This document shows, one piece after another, positions 1 to 10,315 of a stretch of DNA of 64,000 nucleotides (position 1 is its first letter; each line of letters starts with the position of its first letter). The DNA is from Acinetobacter sp. ANC 5054. Its GTDB lineage: Bacteria; Pseudomonadota; Gammaproteobacteria; Pseudomonadales; Moraxellaceae. The notes under the pieces are model-generated. The model searched no databases. It was not told the origin of the DNA and saw nothing but the letters and a program-made list of their open reading frames with translations. The stretch is taken from NCBI RefSeq assembly GCF_002135295.1, contig NZ_NEGG01000010.1:1-64000 (forward strand), in the 5' to 3' direction. Position numbers and translations under genes: made by a program.

Positions 1-145
1 CCTCTATGCTCAATTTGGGTGGCCTGCCTTTCACTAGAATATGCTTGCGCAATTGCTCAACCATTAAATAAAGGGTTGACCATGAGATGCCTGTGTATCG
101 CTTAAACTGGGTTTCAGAAAGCTTCTTTGAATCAATGTATTTCAT
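1..145 (-). mobile_element. IS5-type transposase, N-terminal fragment
   Basis: Reading the minus strand from an ATG at 145 gives an open frame that runs off the left edge. It begins MKYIDSKKLSETQFKRYTGI and continues with VEQLRKH and KGRPPKL. This is the usual start of IS5-group DDE transposases that carry an N-terminal helix-turn-helix of the HTH_Tnp_4 type. An upstream in-frame ATG at 151 is an alternative start. Only about 48 codons are visible, so the catalytic DDE residues and the outer inverted repeat cannot be judged. It directly abuts a broken Rhs tail, which suggests the insertion sequence landed in or beside that gene. Confidence 0.6.
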
Positions 146-177
146 CCGCATATTATGCATGATAATTTAAGATTGTT

Positions 178-465
178 TGGTACAGATAATCAGCAAAATG
201 TAGATCGTTTTTTGATTTATGAAAGAGATCTAATGATTAAACTATGAATGGGATAAGTGTAAAGCAGAAAAAGCTAAATCCAATTTCTTTGAAAACTCAG
301 AAATTAGCAGCAATAACATTCGTTTCCAAGGTGCATGAGCAAAGACAGAGCATTGCTCTGTCTGAAGCACAAGAATCAATACACAGGACTGCATTACAAT
401 CGCTATCGTTATTATTCGCCTTATTTAAGACGCTTAATTTATAAAGATCCGATAAAGCCTTTAGG
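178..465 (+). pseudogene. Decayed Rhs-family C-terminal core fragment
   Basis: This stretch resembles the Rhs gene at 16.1-17.0 kb but is broken. A short match to the QTDNEQNV-coding segment lies near 178-200. From about 251 a longer match covers the KAEKAKSNFFENSE core and then the HYNRYRYYSP core, but the two parts are in different frames. A GCATGA-containing insert near 333 with a perfect hairpin (343-363) interrupts the frame between them. The end (RRLIYKDPIKPLG, then stop) corresponds to the GRFISKDPIGLLGG pre-toxin motif, and no toxin domain follows. It is clearly non-functional as Rhs. Confidence 0.75.
343..363. repeat. Perfect hairpin inside an Rhs remnant
   Basis: AGACAGAGC and GCTCTGTCT form a perfect 9-bp stem around a 3-nt ATT loop. 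The hairpin sits inside an insert that is absent from the intact Rhs at 16.5 kb. Related but imperfect inserts occur in the Rhs fragments near 17,551 and 28,812, each followed by a similar CTGAAGYRC...ATCAA segment. Confidence 0.7.
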
Positions 466-501
466 ATGATTGCTATGTAATTATATTTATTAGCGATAAA
501 C

Positions 502-1281
502 TCAAATGCTAATAAAACCTTTAAGTGCCTGACAAAATGCTTTCGGTTGCTCTAGGTTGGAAATATGAGATGCATTAATTTCAAATAAGGAGCTGCTTCG
601 TACATTGTTAATAATGTATTGCGCATCGGCCACAGTCGTCACAGGGTCTTTTTGACCTGCAACCACCAACATTGGCACAGTGATGTTTTTAAGCTGTTCA
701 CGAACATCCGCTTTAGCCAAAGCTTCACAGCAGCTTGCATAACCTTCTGGGCTGCCAGCACCAAGGTCGTTACTTAAAGATTCTACAATTGCTGCGTTGC
801 TTCGGATAAAGGGTTCGGTAAACCAGCGTAATGCTGCTGTTTCGGCAATCGGTTTTAGGCCTTGTTCGCGTACTAAAGCTGCGCGCTCGTTCCAAGCCTG
901 TTCTTGCCCGATTTTTGCCGCCGTATTGCAGACTACAACATGGTTAAAGCGTTCTGGATGATGAATGGCCAACCATTGACCTGTCATTCCTCCCATGGAT
1001 ATACCGCAAAAACTAGCTTTGGCAATATTTAAATGATCTAGTAGATTTATCACATCATTTCCAAGCTGCTCTATGTTGTATGGTCCTTTTGGTGCGCTAG
1101 ATGCACCATGGCCGCGCGTGTCATAACACACAATAAAATATTCTTTTTTAAAGAAATTGATTTGCGGCTTCCACATACTGAATTTGGTGCCCAGCGAGTT
1201 AGAAAAAATTAGTGCAGGCTTGGTACTGTCACCAAATGTTTCATAATTAATTTCAGCATCATTTGAAATAAATTTTGGCAT
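502..1281 (-). CDS. catD: 3-oxoadipate enol-lactonase (CatD/PcaD)
   Basis: This alpha/beta-hydrolase of 259 aa hydrolyses 3-oxoadipate enol-lactone to 3-oxoadipate in the beta-ketoadipate pathway. The nucleophile elbow GISMGG places Ser95. An acid candidate, Asp212, lies in the GQKDPV loop, and His239 in NASHISN. The oxyanion-hole region SNSLG is at 28-32. Length and motifs fit the CatD/PcaD family. It is the last gene of the long minus-strand cat-ben cluster, behind catF with a short gap that holds a GC-rich palindromic repeat. The catD name rather than pcaD rests on its position next to catF/catI/catJ. A weak stem-loop (487-515) overlaps its stop codon. Confidence 0.93.
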   Translation of the reverse strand: MPKFISNDAEINYETFGDSTKPALIFSNSLGTKFSMWKPQINFFKKEYFIVCYDTRGHGASSAPKGPYNIEQLGNDVINLLDHLNIAKASFCGISMGGMTGQWLAIHHPERFNHVVVCNTAAKIGQEQAWNERAALVREQGLKPIAETAALRWFTEPFIRSNAAIVESLSNDLGAGSPEGYASCCEALAKADVREQLKNITVPMLVVAGQKDPVTTVADAQYIINNVRSSSLFEINASHISNLEQPKAFCQALKGFISI

Positions 1282-1302
1282 GTTTTGAATCCTTAATTTT
1301 AT

Positions 1303-1335
1303 AAATCCCCCTAAATCCCCCTTTGATAAGGGGGA
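1303..1335. repeat. GC-rich palindromic intergenic repeat
   Basis: Between catD and catF lies AAATCCCCCT followed by CCCCCTT-(gat-type loop)-AAGGGGG, a stem-loop with 7-bp arms (1317-1323 and 1328-1334). The same unit occurs in inverse orientation at 2642-2675. It resembles the dispersed extragenic palindromes seen between genes in many Acinetobacter genomes. It may stabilise mRNA ends or separate operon segments. Confidence 0.7.
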
Positions 1336-1348
1336 CTTTTATTGAGGA

Positions 1349-2554
1349 TTAAACACGTTCAATAATCAAAGCGATCCCTTGTCCAACACCAATACACATT
1401 GAACATAGCGCATATTGACCGCCAGTTTGTTCCAGTTGATTGAGTGCTGTTGTGACTAAACGTGCACCCGATGCGCCGAGTGGATGTCCCAAAGCAATCG
1501 CACCGCCATTTGGATTTACTTTAGCCAATCCATCTTCTAGACCAAGATCACGAGTCACTGCTAAAGCCTGTGCTGCAAAGGCTTCATTCAGCTCAATCAC
1601 ATCCATCTGATCGAGTGTTAAGCCTGTTTGAACAAGTAATTTTTTGATGGCAGGCGCTGGACCAAAGCCCATGATGCGAGGCTCTACACCAACCGTGGTT
1701 GCGCCAATAATTTTGGCACGCGCTTTGAGTCCATATTTTTCTACGGCATCATCCGATGCAATGAGTAGGGCCGCAGCACCGTCATTAATCCCTGAAGCAT
1801 TACCTGCAGTGACTGTACCTTCTGCCTTCACTACTGGTTTGAGTTTATTTAAACCTTCGAGTGTGGTTGACGCACGCGGGTGTTCATCTGTATCAACAAT
1901 AACGGCATCACCTTTACGTTGAGGTATGCTGACCGCAATAATTTCGTTTTTAAAAAAACCTTTGGCTTGGGCTACTGCGGTGCGCTGTTGACTGTTATAT
2001 GCAAAGGTGTCTTGATCTGCACGGTTAATATTGAACTGTTCCGCAACATTTTCCGCAGTCTGCGGCATGGTTTCTACGCCATACATGTCTTTGAGTTTTG
2101 GATTAATAAAGCGCCACCCCATTGTGGTATCTTCAATCTTTTGACTGCGGCCATATGCACTGTCCGATTTACCCATGACAAAGGGTGCACGCGACATGCT
2201 TTCTACGCCACCTACAATAATCAGATCTGCTTCGTTGGCTTTGATTGCACGTGCGGCCATTGCTATGGCATCTAGTGATGATCCGCATAAACGGTTTACT
2301 GTGGTTGCAGGTACTTGATATGGAAGTCCTGCCAACAGTACAGACATACGTCCGACATTACGGTTGTCTTCACCTGCTTGGTTGGCACAGCCGTAAATGA
2401 CATCATCTACTTGTTCCCAATTAATAGTTGGATTGCGTTGCATCAGTGCTTTAATCGGCACTGCGCCGAGATCATCTGCACGTACTGGTGCAAGTCCACC
2501 AGCATAACGTCCAAATGGTGTGCGAATAGCATCGATGATGTATGCGTTTTTCAT
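1349..2554 (-). CDS. catF: 3-oxoadipyl-CoA thiolase (CatF/PcaF)
   Basis: This thiolase of 401 aa cleaves 3-oxoadipyl-CoA with CoA into succinyl-CoA and acetyl-CoA, the last step of the beta-ketoadipate pathway. Catalytic Cys90 lies in NRLCGSS, His357 in ALGHPLG, and Cys387 in [11 protein letters not shown] chose the ATG at 2554 because the protein then begins [15 protein letters not shown], the family start, with a GGAA ribosome-binding stretch just upstream. The longer frame begins at a TTG. It lies between palindromic repeats on both sides, so it may sit on its own segment of the transcript. Context assigns it to the cat branch rather than pca. Confidence 0.95.
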   Translation of the reverse strand: MKNAYIIDAIRTPFGRYAGGLAPVRADDLGAVPIKALMQRNPTINWEQVDDVIYGCANQAGEDNRNVGRMSVLLAGLPYQVPATTVNRLCGSSLDAIAMAARAIKANEADLIIVGGVESMSRAPFVMGKSDSAYGRSQKIEDTTMGWRFINPKLKDMYGVETMPQTAENVAEQFNINRADQDTFAYNSQQRTAVAQAKGFFKNEIIAVSIPQRKGDAVIVDTDEHPRASTTLEGLNKLKPVVKAEGTVTAGNASGINDGAAALLIASDDAVEKYGLKARAKIIGATTVGVEPRIMGFGPAPAIKKLLVQTGLTLDQMDVIELNEAFAAQALAVTRDLGLEDGLAKVNPNGGAIALGHPLGASGARLVTTALNQLEQTGGQYALCSMCIGVGQGIALIIERV

Positions 2555-2589
2555 TTTGTTTATTTCCAAATCCTTTGAATCCCTCCCAA

Positions 2590-2610
2590 CCTCCCTTTAA
2601 AAAAGGGAGG
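2590..2610. repeat. Palindromic intergenic repeat (CCTCCCTTT type)
   Basis: CCTCCCTTT and AAAGGGAGG form a perfect 9-bp inverted repeat around a short A-rich loop. It lies in the catJ-catF gap, 30 bp from another palindrome at 2642-2675. It is likely a dispersed extragenic palindrome of a second sequence class. Confidence 0.65.
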
Positions 2611-2641
2611 AGAACCACAACCCAAATTGATCATGTGGAAG

Positions 2642-2675
2642 TCCCCCTTTGAAAAAGGGGGATTTAGGGGGATTA
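2642..2675. repeat. GC-rich palindromic intergenic repeat, inverted copy
   Basis: TCCCCCTTT, a short loop and AAAGGGGGA form a stem, followed by TTTAGGGGGATT. This is the reverse complement of the unit at 1303-1335. The two copies flank catF, which makes catF a potential target for inversion or deletion by recombination. Confidence 0.7.
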
Positions 2676-2690
2676 ATCATTCATTCTGTA

Positions 2691-3344
2691 TTAATTAAAT
2701 GTCCCATCCACCAGCTTTGCACCAGTCATAGACTGCAGTTCCTCAAAGCTCAGACCGTCTACTTTTTCAATCACGGTCATGCCTGTAGGCGTCACATCAA
2801 TGACGCATAGGTCGGTATAAATGCGGTCTACGCATTTCAAGCCAGTGGCAGGGTAACTTAATTCAGCGACAATTTTAGGCTCGCCTTTTTTAGTTACATG
2901 ATCTGTGGTGATAAATACTTTCTTTGCACCCACAGCCAAGTCCATTGCACCGCCCACCGCAGGGATTGCATCGGGAGCGCCTGTATGCCAGTTGGCTAAG
3001 TCGCCATTTTCAGCCACTTGGAATGCACCAAGTACAGCAATATCTAAGTGACCACCACGCATCATGGCAAATGAGTCACCATGATGGAAAAATGCACCGC
3101 CAGTCAACATGGTGACAAATTCTTTACCCGCATTAATCAGCTCTGGGTCTTCTTGACCTTTTTCTGGAGGTGGGCCAAAAGCCAATAGGCCATTTTCAGA
3201 GTGTAGAAATACGTCTTTATCTGAAGGTAAATAGCTGGCAATTTTAGTCGGCAGGCCAATACCCAAATTGACATAAGCGCCATCTGGAATATCTTGTGCC
3301 ACACGTTCAGCGATTTGATCGCGGCTTAATTTTAAATAGCTCAT
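2691..3344 (-). CDS. catJ: 3-oxoadipate CoA-transferase subunit B (CatJ/PcaJ)
   Basis: This is the beta subunit of the 3-oxoadipate:succinyl-CoA transferase, which activates 3-oxoadipate as its CoA ester. The family catalytic glutamate is in the SENGLLAFG motif (Glu50). NLGIGLPT near the N terminus and the ITTDHVTKKGEPKIV region are typical. Two adjacent ATGs are possible. The second (3344) is preferred because AGGAG then has a 6-nt spacer. It lies 15 bp downstream of catI, so the two subunits are co-translated from one message. Length, about 217 aa, is normal. Confidence 0.95.
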   Translation of the reverse strand: MSYLKLSRDQIAERVAQDIPDGAYVNLGIGLPTKIASYLPSDKDVFLHSENGLLAFGPPPEKGQEDPELINAGKEFVTMLTGGAFFHHGDSFAMMRGGHLDIAVLGAFQVAENGDLANWHTGAPDAIPAVGGAMDLAVGAKKVFITTDHVTKKGEPKIVAELSYPATGLKCVDRIYTDLCVIDVTPTGMTVIEKVDGLSFEELQSMTGAKLVDGTFN

Positions 3345-3359
3345 CATGATCTCCTCGTT

Positions 3360-4031
3360 TTACTGTGCTGGCTGCACTTGTACAACATGCTGTACAAAGA
3401 TGCCTGGGGTAATAATATGCTCTGGATCTAAAGCACCAAGGTCGACTACTTCTGCAACTTGAGCAATAGTCACATCAGCCGCCATAGCCATGATTGGACC
3501 AAAGTTACGTGCAGATTTGTTATAAACCAAGTTGCCCCAGCGGTCGCCCTGATGTGCCTTAATTAAGGCAAAGTCCGCTTTGATTGGATTTTCTAAAACG
3601 AAATCTTTGCCTTCATAATGTAAAGTCGGTTTGCTTTCAGCAAGCAAAGTACCAAAACCAGTCGGTGTATAGATTGGACCGAGACCCATACCAGCAGCTT
3701 GAATTCGGCAAGCCAAGTTGCCTTGCGGCACCAGCTCTAATTCAATTTTGCCAGCGCGGTAAAGCTCATCAAATACCCAAGAGTCAGACTGACGCGGGAA
3801 AGAACAAATGATTTTACGTACAGCACCTGCTTTCAGCAGTTTGGCTAGGCCATAATCGCCATTACCCGCGTTGTTATTGACGATCACTAAATCTTTAATA
3901 CCGAGTTCAATCAGACCATCAATGAGTTCAGCAGGCTGACCTGCTGTGCCAAATCCGCCAATCATGATGGTTGAACCATATTTAATTTGGGAGAGTGCTT
4001 CTTTTAAGGAAGCTGTGCTTTTATCAATCAT
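3360..4031 (-). CDS. catI: 3-oxoadipate CoA-transferase subunit A (CatI/PcaI)
   Basis: This is the alpha subunit of 3-oxoadipate CoA-transferase (223 aa), partner of the adjacent catJ product. The N-terminal CoA-binding segment IMIGGFGTAGQP is present, as is VNNNAGNGDYG, which is typical of this family. I chose the ATG at 4031, giving MIDKSTASLKEAL, because AGGAA precedes it and the upstream in-frame extension overlaps the intergenic gap without resembling the family. It follows benE by 46 bp, joining the ben and cat segments into one apparent transcription unit. Confidence 0.94.
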   Translation of the reverse strand: MIDKSTASLKEALSQIKYGSTIMIGGFGTAGQPAELIDGLIELGIKDLVIVNNNAGNGDYGLAKLLKAGAVRKIICSFPRQSDSWVFDELYRAGKIELELVPQGNLACRIQAAGMGLGPIYTPTGFGTLLAESKPTLHYEGKDFVLENPIKADFALIKAHQGDRWGNLVYNKSARNFGPIMAMAADVTIAQVAEVVDLGALDPEHIITPGIFVQHVVQVQPAQ

Positions 4032-4077
4032 AATTGTTCCTAAGGCCAAATAATGTGGCGTTATGCATAACAAAAAA

Positions 4078-5307
4078 CTATTTAGAATCTATTTGAGGTG
4101 CAGCAGGTGCAGTGACTGCTGAAATTTGCTGCTTAGGTTTAGTCAATAAAAGATGGGCAATAATACCGATACAAATTCCCCAAAATACTGAACTTAAACC
4201 TAAAAAATGCATACCTGATGCTGTTGCCAAAAACGTAATGAGTGCAGCATCGCGTTCAGATTCATCTTTCATGGCAACAGAAATATTGGTGGAAATTGCG
4301 CCAAGCAAGGCCAAGCCTGCAAGTGCTGCAACTAGCTCTTTAGGCAAGAGACTGAACAGCATGACAATACTGCCCGCGAACAATCCGCCTAAAATGTAGA
4401 ACAGACCATTTGCAATCCCCGCGATATAGCGCTTATCTTTCAGCTCATGCGCATCTTTACCCATACAGAGTGCTGCGGTAATGGACGCTAAAACAATCGT
4501 AATACCGCCCACACAAGCGACAGCCAAAGAGGCAATACTGGTTGCAGTAATAATAGGTTTGGCAGGGGTGTCATAACCGCTGAGCTTCATAATGGCCATG
4601 CCCGGTAAAAATTGTCCCGTCAAACTGACTAAAATGAGCGGAATGGCTAAATTCAACATGCTATTTAGAGTCCATTCAGGGCTAATCCAGTGTGGAATGG
4701 CCAGACTGAAATTGACGGACACTGGGTTCATTTTTCCAAAAAACAAACTCAGCAGTACGCCTGCGAATAAAACCCACACCATGCTGTAACGCGGATTCAG
4801 GCGTTTTGAAATCAGAAAAACCAGCAACATGCCAAAGACAATCAGCGGCATACTATCTGTAGATGTAAATAATCCCAGTCCAAACTGAAAGAGAATGCCG
4901 GCCATCATCGCAGCTGCAATTGACTGCGGAATCCATTTCAATAATTTGTCAAAATAGCCACTGAGTCCAATAAACAAAATGACTAAAGCTGCTGTGATAT
5001 AGGCAGCAACGGCTTCATTTAATGAAATATTCGGAAACAGCGTAACCAGCAGTGCAGTGCCAGGTGCAGACCAAGCAGTGATGACTGGTACTTTGTATTT
5101 AATAGAAAGAAAAATGCCTGCAGCTGCTGCACCAATTGAAATGCCCCAAATCCAAGAAATCATCATTTCTGGCGCAACTTGGGCCTTTTGTGCAGCTTGG
5201 AAAAAAATAATCAGCGGTCCTGAATATGAAATAAGAACCGCTAAAAATCCTGCCACCGTAGCGGATACAGACCAATCCGCTTTAAGCATTTTTAACAGGG
5301 TCGCCAT
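4078..5307 (-). CDS. benE: Benzoate/H+ symporter BenE
   Basis: This polytopic inner-membrane protein of about 409 aa belongs to the BenE family, thought to import benzoate with protons. Hydrophobic helices run throughout. The signature ISYSGPLIIFFQAAQ lies near the N terminus and TAWSAPGTALLVTLFPN follows. The preferred start is the ATG at 5307, which has GGAGG 8 nt upstream; a longer frame starts at 5322. It is the last ben gene, 54 bp downstream of benD. A second benzoate permease of the MFS type lies at 13.1 kb, so the island carries two importers. Confidence 0.93.
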   Translation of the reverse strand: MATLLKMLKADWSVSATVAGFLAVLISYSGPLIIFFQAAQKAQVAPEMMISWIWGISIGAAAAGIFLSIKYKVPVITAWSAPGTALLVTLFPNISLNEAVAAYITAALVILFIGLSGYFDKLLKWIPQSIAAAMMAGILFQFGLGLFTSTDSMPLIVFGMLLVFLISKRLNPRYSMVWVLFAGVLLSLFFGKMNPVSVNFSLAIPHWISPEWTLNSMLNLAIPLILVSLTGQFLPGMAIMKLSGYDTPAKPIITATSIASLAVACVGGITIVLASITAALCMGKDAHELKDKRYIAGIANGLFYILGGLFAGSIVMLFSLLPKELVAALAGLALLGAISTNISVAMKDESERDAALITFLATASGMHFLGLSSVFWGICIGIIAHLLLTKPKQQISAVTAPAAPQIDSK

Positions 5308-5361
5308 TGCTCTTGCCTCCATGCCGATAAATCAATGATCCTGTGTCATGAACGATCAGTT

Positions 5362-6147
5362 TTAACCTTGATCACCGCCGCCAACGGGAACTACAGTCCC
5401 AGTCATATATGAAGATTCGTCAGAAGCAAGGAATAGAATTGCATTCACTTGTTCTTGAATAGTGCCGTAACGCCCAAGGAATGTACGGTCAATGGTTTGA
5501 TCGACAACTTCTTGCATCCATTGTTTTTCGGCATCGGATAGTGGATTCGCGTTACGTGGCACTTTACGCGGTGGTGCTTCTGTACCGCCAGTTGCGACTG
5601 CATTGACACGAATACCATCTTTAGAATGGCAAAATGCTAAAGATTTGGTTAATGCATTGACGCCGCCTTTAGAGGCCGAATAAGGAATTCGGTTAATGCC
5701 GCAAGTGGCAATAGACGATACATTAACAATCACGCCAGACTGATTTTTTAACATTTCAGGCAATACGGCATGGCAGCACCACATGGTTGGAAATAGTGAA
5801 CGGCTGACTTCTTTTTCAATTTCTTCAGGGCTAAATTCGGTGAATGGCTTCATCCAAATCGCACCGCCGACATTATTGATTAATCCATCAATTCGGCCAT
5901 AAGTTTCAACGGCTTTGGCTGCAACAGCTTCAGCTCCCGTATAGGTCTCTAAATTTGCTTTCACCACAATGGCATCACCATTGTTGGCCTCAATTTCTGC
6001 TAAGGTCTCGTACACATAGTTAGAAAAATCTGCCAATACCACATGAGCGCCTTCGCTTGCCGCTTGCAATGCAACACCACGGCCGATGCCTTGTGCGGCA
6101 CCTGTCACAATAATGACCTTATTTAAAAATCTTTGACGATCCGACAT
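5362..6147 (-). CDS. benD: Benzoate cis-diol dehydrogenase BenD
   Basis: This short-chain dehydrogenase of 261 aa oxidises and decarboxylates the benzoate 1,2-cis-diol to catechol with NAD+. The Rossmann motif TGAAQGIG is at 15-22. The catalytic triad is Ser144 (NVSSIA), Tyr156 and Lys160 (YSASK). NNVGG at 91-95 is the family NNAG-type motif. It starts 17 bp after benC, consistent with co-transcription. Its product is the substrate of the catA dioxygenase encoded in the same cluster. Confidence 0.95.
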   Translation of the reverse strand: MSDRQRFLNKVIIVTGAAQGIGRGVALQAASEGAHVVLADFSNYVYETLAEIEANNGDAIVVKANLETYTGAEAVAAKAVETYGRIDGLINNVGGAIWMKPFTEFSPEEIEKEVSRSLFPTMWCCHAVLPEMLKNQSGVIVNVSSIATCGINRIPYSASKGGVNALTKSLAFCHSKDGIRVNAVATGGTEAPPRKVPRNANPLSDAEKQWMQEVVDQTIDRTFLGRYGTIQEQVNAILFLASDESSYMTGTVVPVGGGDQG

Positions 6148-6164
6148 TGAAAAAACTCCTAAAA

Positions 6165-7271
<1,107 letters not shown>

Positions 7272-7781
7272 TTAGAGGTGATAAATATCAATCACTTGGT
7301 TGATATAATCGTTTTTCAATACAACATACTTGCTCAGAATCTTTGGTTCAGTACCAGAAAAATCAATTTCATAGCGTGACATGCCAAAGTAGCTGTAATT
7401 GGTTTTGTAGCGGAAGCTCAACGTATTCCAGTTAAATCGAACGGTCACTTTGCTGCCTTCACGTTCAACCACTTCAATATTACAAATGTTGTGGCTGGTG
7501 CGGGTGTCTGGCATGGTTGCAGAGGAGCGTTCTGTTTTAATACGGAACACGCGATCTTCTAAACCTTGACGGTCAGGGTAGTAAATTAGTGAAATTTCTG
7601 ACTGAGGGTCTTGGGTGAGTTTGTCGTCATCGTCCCAAGCAGGCATCCAAAATGATGCAGAAGGTGCATAGCAATTTACCCAGTCATCCCACTGTTCATC
7701 GTCCAAAAAACGCGCTTCGCGATACAAAAACTGAGAGATTGCTTCAAGCGTTACGGCATCTTGCTGCACGGCTGCATTCAT
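7272..7781 (-). CDS. benB: Benzoate 1,2-dioxygenase small subunit BenB
   Basis: This is the beta subunit (169 aa) of the Rieske-type benzoate dioxygenase, a structural partner of BenA in the A3B3 oxygenase. It shows the family features [21 protein letters not shown] at the N terminus and [13 protein letters not shown] at the C terminus. Its ATG overlaps the benA stop codon (4-nt ATGA overlap), so the two subunits are translationally coupled. It has no catalytic metal residues, as expected of the small subunit. Confidence 0.95.
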   Translation of the reverse strand: MNAAVQQDAVTLEAISQFLYREARFLDDEQWDDWVNCYAPSASFWMPAWDDDDKLTQDPQSEISLIYYPDRQGLEDRVFRIKTERSSATMPDTRTSHNICNIEVVEREGSKVTVRFNWNTLSFRYKTNYSYFGMSRYEIDFSGTEPKILSKYVVLKNDYINQVIDIYHL

Positions 7782-9175
7782 GCACTTTCTCCCATAGCTT
7801 TAGCTTCTAATTCCGCTAAGTCTTTTTCTGCTTGAATCGCGTGTTTCATCATATGCAGCCAATATTGATGCTGCGCAAGATATAAACCTTCATCTTCCGT
7901 TTTAATGCCGCTGAGCACAGGTTTTAAACCGATTTCATTGGCTGCATCGTCTGGGCCTTGAATCCAATGTTTTGAACCGCGGCACATATCGTTCCATTCC
8001 AGTTCAATACCCGCATAGCCCGCTTGGCAAGCACGGAATTCTTCTAGATCATCTGGTGTTGCCATGCCTGAAGCATTAAAGAAGTCTTCATACTGGCGGA
8101 TACGGCGTGCGCGAGCTTCAGGCTCTTCTCCCACAGGCGCAATACAGTAAATCGTCACTTCAGTTCTATTGACTGAAAGTGGGCGAAGCACTCGAATTTG
8201 CGAACCAAACTGGTCCATCAAATATACGTTTGGGTATAGGCAAAGGTTACGTGAACGCTCAATCATCCATTTAGACATTGGCGCGCCAAATTTTTCGGTA
8301 TATTCATCCGCTTTAACAAAGTTTGGACGGTCTTCAGGGTTTGCCCATTGCGTCCAAAGCAGCATGTGGCCATGTTCAAAACCGTATGATCCGCCGCCTT
8401 GCTTGCCCCAAGAACCTGCGCTCATAGCGCGGATATTATCAGCAGCCTGTGCTTCTTTACGATGCTGAGTAGTTGCCGCATAGTTCCAATGAACCGCAGA
8501 AACGTGATAACCGTCTGCACCATTTTCTGCAGTCAGTTTCCAGTTGCCTTCATAGGTATAAGTAGATGAACCGCGAAGTACTTCTAGGCCTTGATCAGAT
8601 TGGCCAACAATCATGTCAATAATTTTTGTGGTTTCACCTAGAAATTCTTCAAGTGATGGAACATCAGGGTTGAGGCTACCAAATAAAAAGCCTTTATAAC
8701 TTTCAAAACGTGCGACTTTTTTTAAGTCATGCGAACCGTCTTGGTTAAAGCAGTCTGAATAGCCCGCTTCTGATGGATCTTTAACTTTTAGCAACTTACC
8801 TGAGTTATTAAATGTCCAGCCGTGGAATGGGCAGGTATAGGTTGCTTTGTTGCCTTTTTTATGACGGCAAAGCTGTGCGCCGCGGTGTGAGCAGGCGTTA
8901 ATCATGGCATTCAGTTCACCTTGGCGGTTACGCGCAATGATGATGGGCTGACGGCCAATATGTGTGGTGTAGAAATCGTTATTATTTGGAATTTGGCTTT
9001 CGTGTGCCAAGTACACCCAGTTACCTTCAAAGATGTATTTCATCTCTAAATCAAAAAGGGCTTGATCTGTAAATACAGAACGATGAAGTTTAAATTCACC
9101 GCTTTCAAAATCGTCAACTAAAAGCTCGTCAATACGATCAAGATGGCAGGTGTTAATTACTGGAATACGAGGCAT
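7778..9175 (-). CDS. benA: Benzoate 1,2-dioxygenase large subunit BenA
   Basis: This is the catalytic alpha subunit (465 aa), which dihydroxylates benzoate at C1 and C2. The Rieske [2Fe-2S] ligands are Cys95, His97, Cys115 and His118 (CSHRGA and CPFHGW). The mononuclear iron site includes His224 and His229 in DGYHVSAVH, with bridging Asp221. I chose the ATG at 9175 (MPRIPVINT), preceded by GGAG. The longer frame starts at a TTG upstream of this site and does not resemble the family start. It lies 80 bp downstream of catA. Confidence 0.96.
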   Translation of the reverse strand: MPRIPVINTCHLDRIDELLVDDFESGEFKLHRSVFTDQALFDLEMKYIFEGNWVYLAHESQIPNNNDFYTTHIGRQPIIIARNRQGELNAMINACSHRGAQLCRHKKGNKATYTCPFHGWTFNNSGKLLKVKDPSEAGYSDCFNQDGSHDLKKVARFESYKGFLFGSLNPDVPSLEEFLGETTKIIDMIVGQSDQGLEVLRGSSTYTYEGNWKLTAENGADGYHVSAVHWNYAATTQHRKEAQAADNIRAMSAGSWGKQGGGSYGFEHGHMLLWTQWANPEDRPNFVKADEYTEKFGAPMSKWMIERSRNLCLYPNVYLMDQFGSQIRVLRPLSVNRTEVTIYCIAPVGEEPEARARRIRQYEDFFNASGMATPDDLEEFRACQAGYAGIELEWNDMCRGSKHWIQGPDDAANEIGLKPVLSGIKTEDEGLYLAQHQYWLHMMKHAIQAEKDLAELEAKAMGESA

Positions 9176-9255
9176 GTCCGTTCTCCGATTTTCCAACTTA
9201 TTAGGGGAGCCACTCAGAAGTCATGGAACTGACATCTGAGTTTCCTTTGAGAGTA

Positions 9256-10176
9256 TTAAGCGCTAGCGCGGCGACGATCAACTTCTGTCGATGGCGCTAC
9301 TGATTGGTCTTTCACCAATTCCACATTAAAAGTAATGTGTTTAAACGCTTCTTTCTGGCCGCGGCGTTCCAGTTCTGCAGCATCTGTCACATCTACAGCA
9401 GTCGCGACTAAACCGTCACGAGTTGCAAATGCAAAGTCGTCCCAAAGATATTTGTCGCCTTCAATATTGAATTGAGTGGTCAGCTTGCGGTAGCCCGGCG
9501 CGGAAACAAAGTAATGCACGTGAGAAGGGCGGTTGCCGTGACGTCCTAATTTGTTTAATACAAACTGAGTTGTGCCTTCAGGCGGGCAGCCATAGCCCAC
9601 TGGCATAGTGGTTTGAGCTACATATTGACCGTCTTGATCTGCAAGAATGGTACGGCGCAGGTTAAAATCAGACTGAGATTTATCAAAGAATGAATAGTTG
9701 CCTAAGCTGTTGGCATGCCAAATTTCAACTTTAGCGTCTTCAATAACATTGCCTTCTGTATCGGTAACTGTGCCTTCAATAAACAATGTTGGAATTTTTC
9801 CAGCTTCAGAACCATCATCCATACGGGCAAAGCCAACTGTTTCTGGTGCGCCTGCAACATAAAGTGGGCCTTCAATCGTACGTGGCGTACCGCCTGTAAT
9901 GCCTGCTTTGGCATCCGCTTCATCAGCACGTAAATCAAGATAATGTTCTAAGCCTAAACCAGCTGCCAAAAGCCCCAATTCGTTGGCTTGGCCCGCATCT
10001 GTAAAGTATTCAAGGCCTTTCCATAGCTCTGATTGTGAAATATCCAAGTCTTCAATGGCTTGGAATAAATCACCCAGCAAACGTACAGTAATTTGCTGTA
10101 TACGTGCGTCTACAGGTCCAGTTGCAGTGTCTACATTCATTTGTTTAACGAGTGCATCAATTTCTTGACGGTTCAT
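9256..10176 (-). CDS. catA: Catechol 1,2-dioxygenase CatA
   Basis: This intradiol ring-cleavage enzyme (306 aa) converts catechol to cis,cis-muconate using Fe(III). The iron ligands are readable as Tyr161, Tyr195, His219 and His221 (NRPSHVHYF). The N-terminal helical dimerisation/lipid-binding domain precedes the beta-sandwich. It lies between catC (139-bp gap) and benA (80-bp gap) and reads in the same direction. The 139-bp gap upstream contains short stem-loops and could hold an internal promoter. A position inside the ben-cat unit differs from A. baylyi, where I recall catA being transcribed separately. Confidence 0.96.
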   Translation of the reverse strand: MNRQEIDALVKQMNVDTATGPVDARIQQITVRLLGDLFQAIEDLDISQSELWKGLEYFTDAGQANELGLLAAGLGLEHYLDLRADEADAKAGITGGTPRTIEGPLYVAGAPETVGFARMDDGSEAGKIPTLFIEGTVTDTEGNVIEDAKVEIWHANSLGNYSFFDKSQSDFNLRRTILADQDGQYVAQTTMPVGYGCPPEGTTQFVLNKLGRHGNRPSHVHYFVSAPGYRKLTTQFNIEGDKYLWDDFAFATRDGLVATAVDVTDAAELERRGQKEAFKHITFNVELVKDQSVAPSTEVDRRRASA

Positions 10177-10315
10177 ACTAATGCTCCTTAAGTATGCAAT
10201 ATATTCAGGTGGCTGGAGTGAAAGAAGATTTCACTTAGCTGCCATAATCCTTGTTTCAAAACATTTAATTTTTAGCAGCCTGTTTTCAGGCTCTAACTAC
10301 ATCAACAGCTGCTCC

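Noticed and set aside
1880..2275. 131-codon open frame on the plus strand inside catF
   Set aside because: It is antisense to a well-conserved thiolase with all catalytic residues and has no ribosome-binding site or family resemblance.
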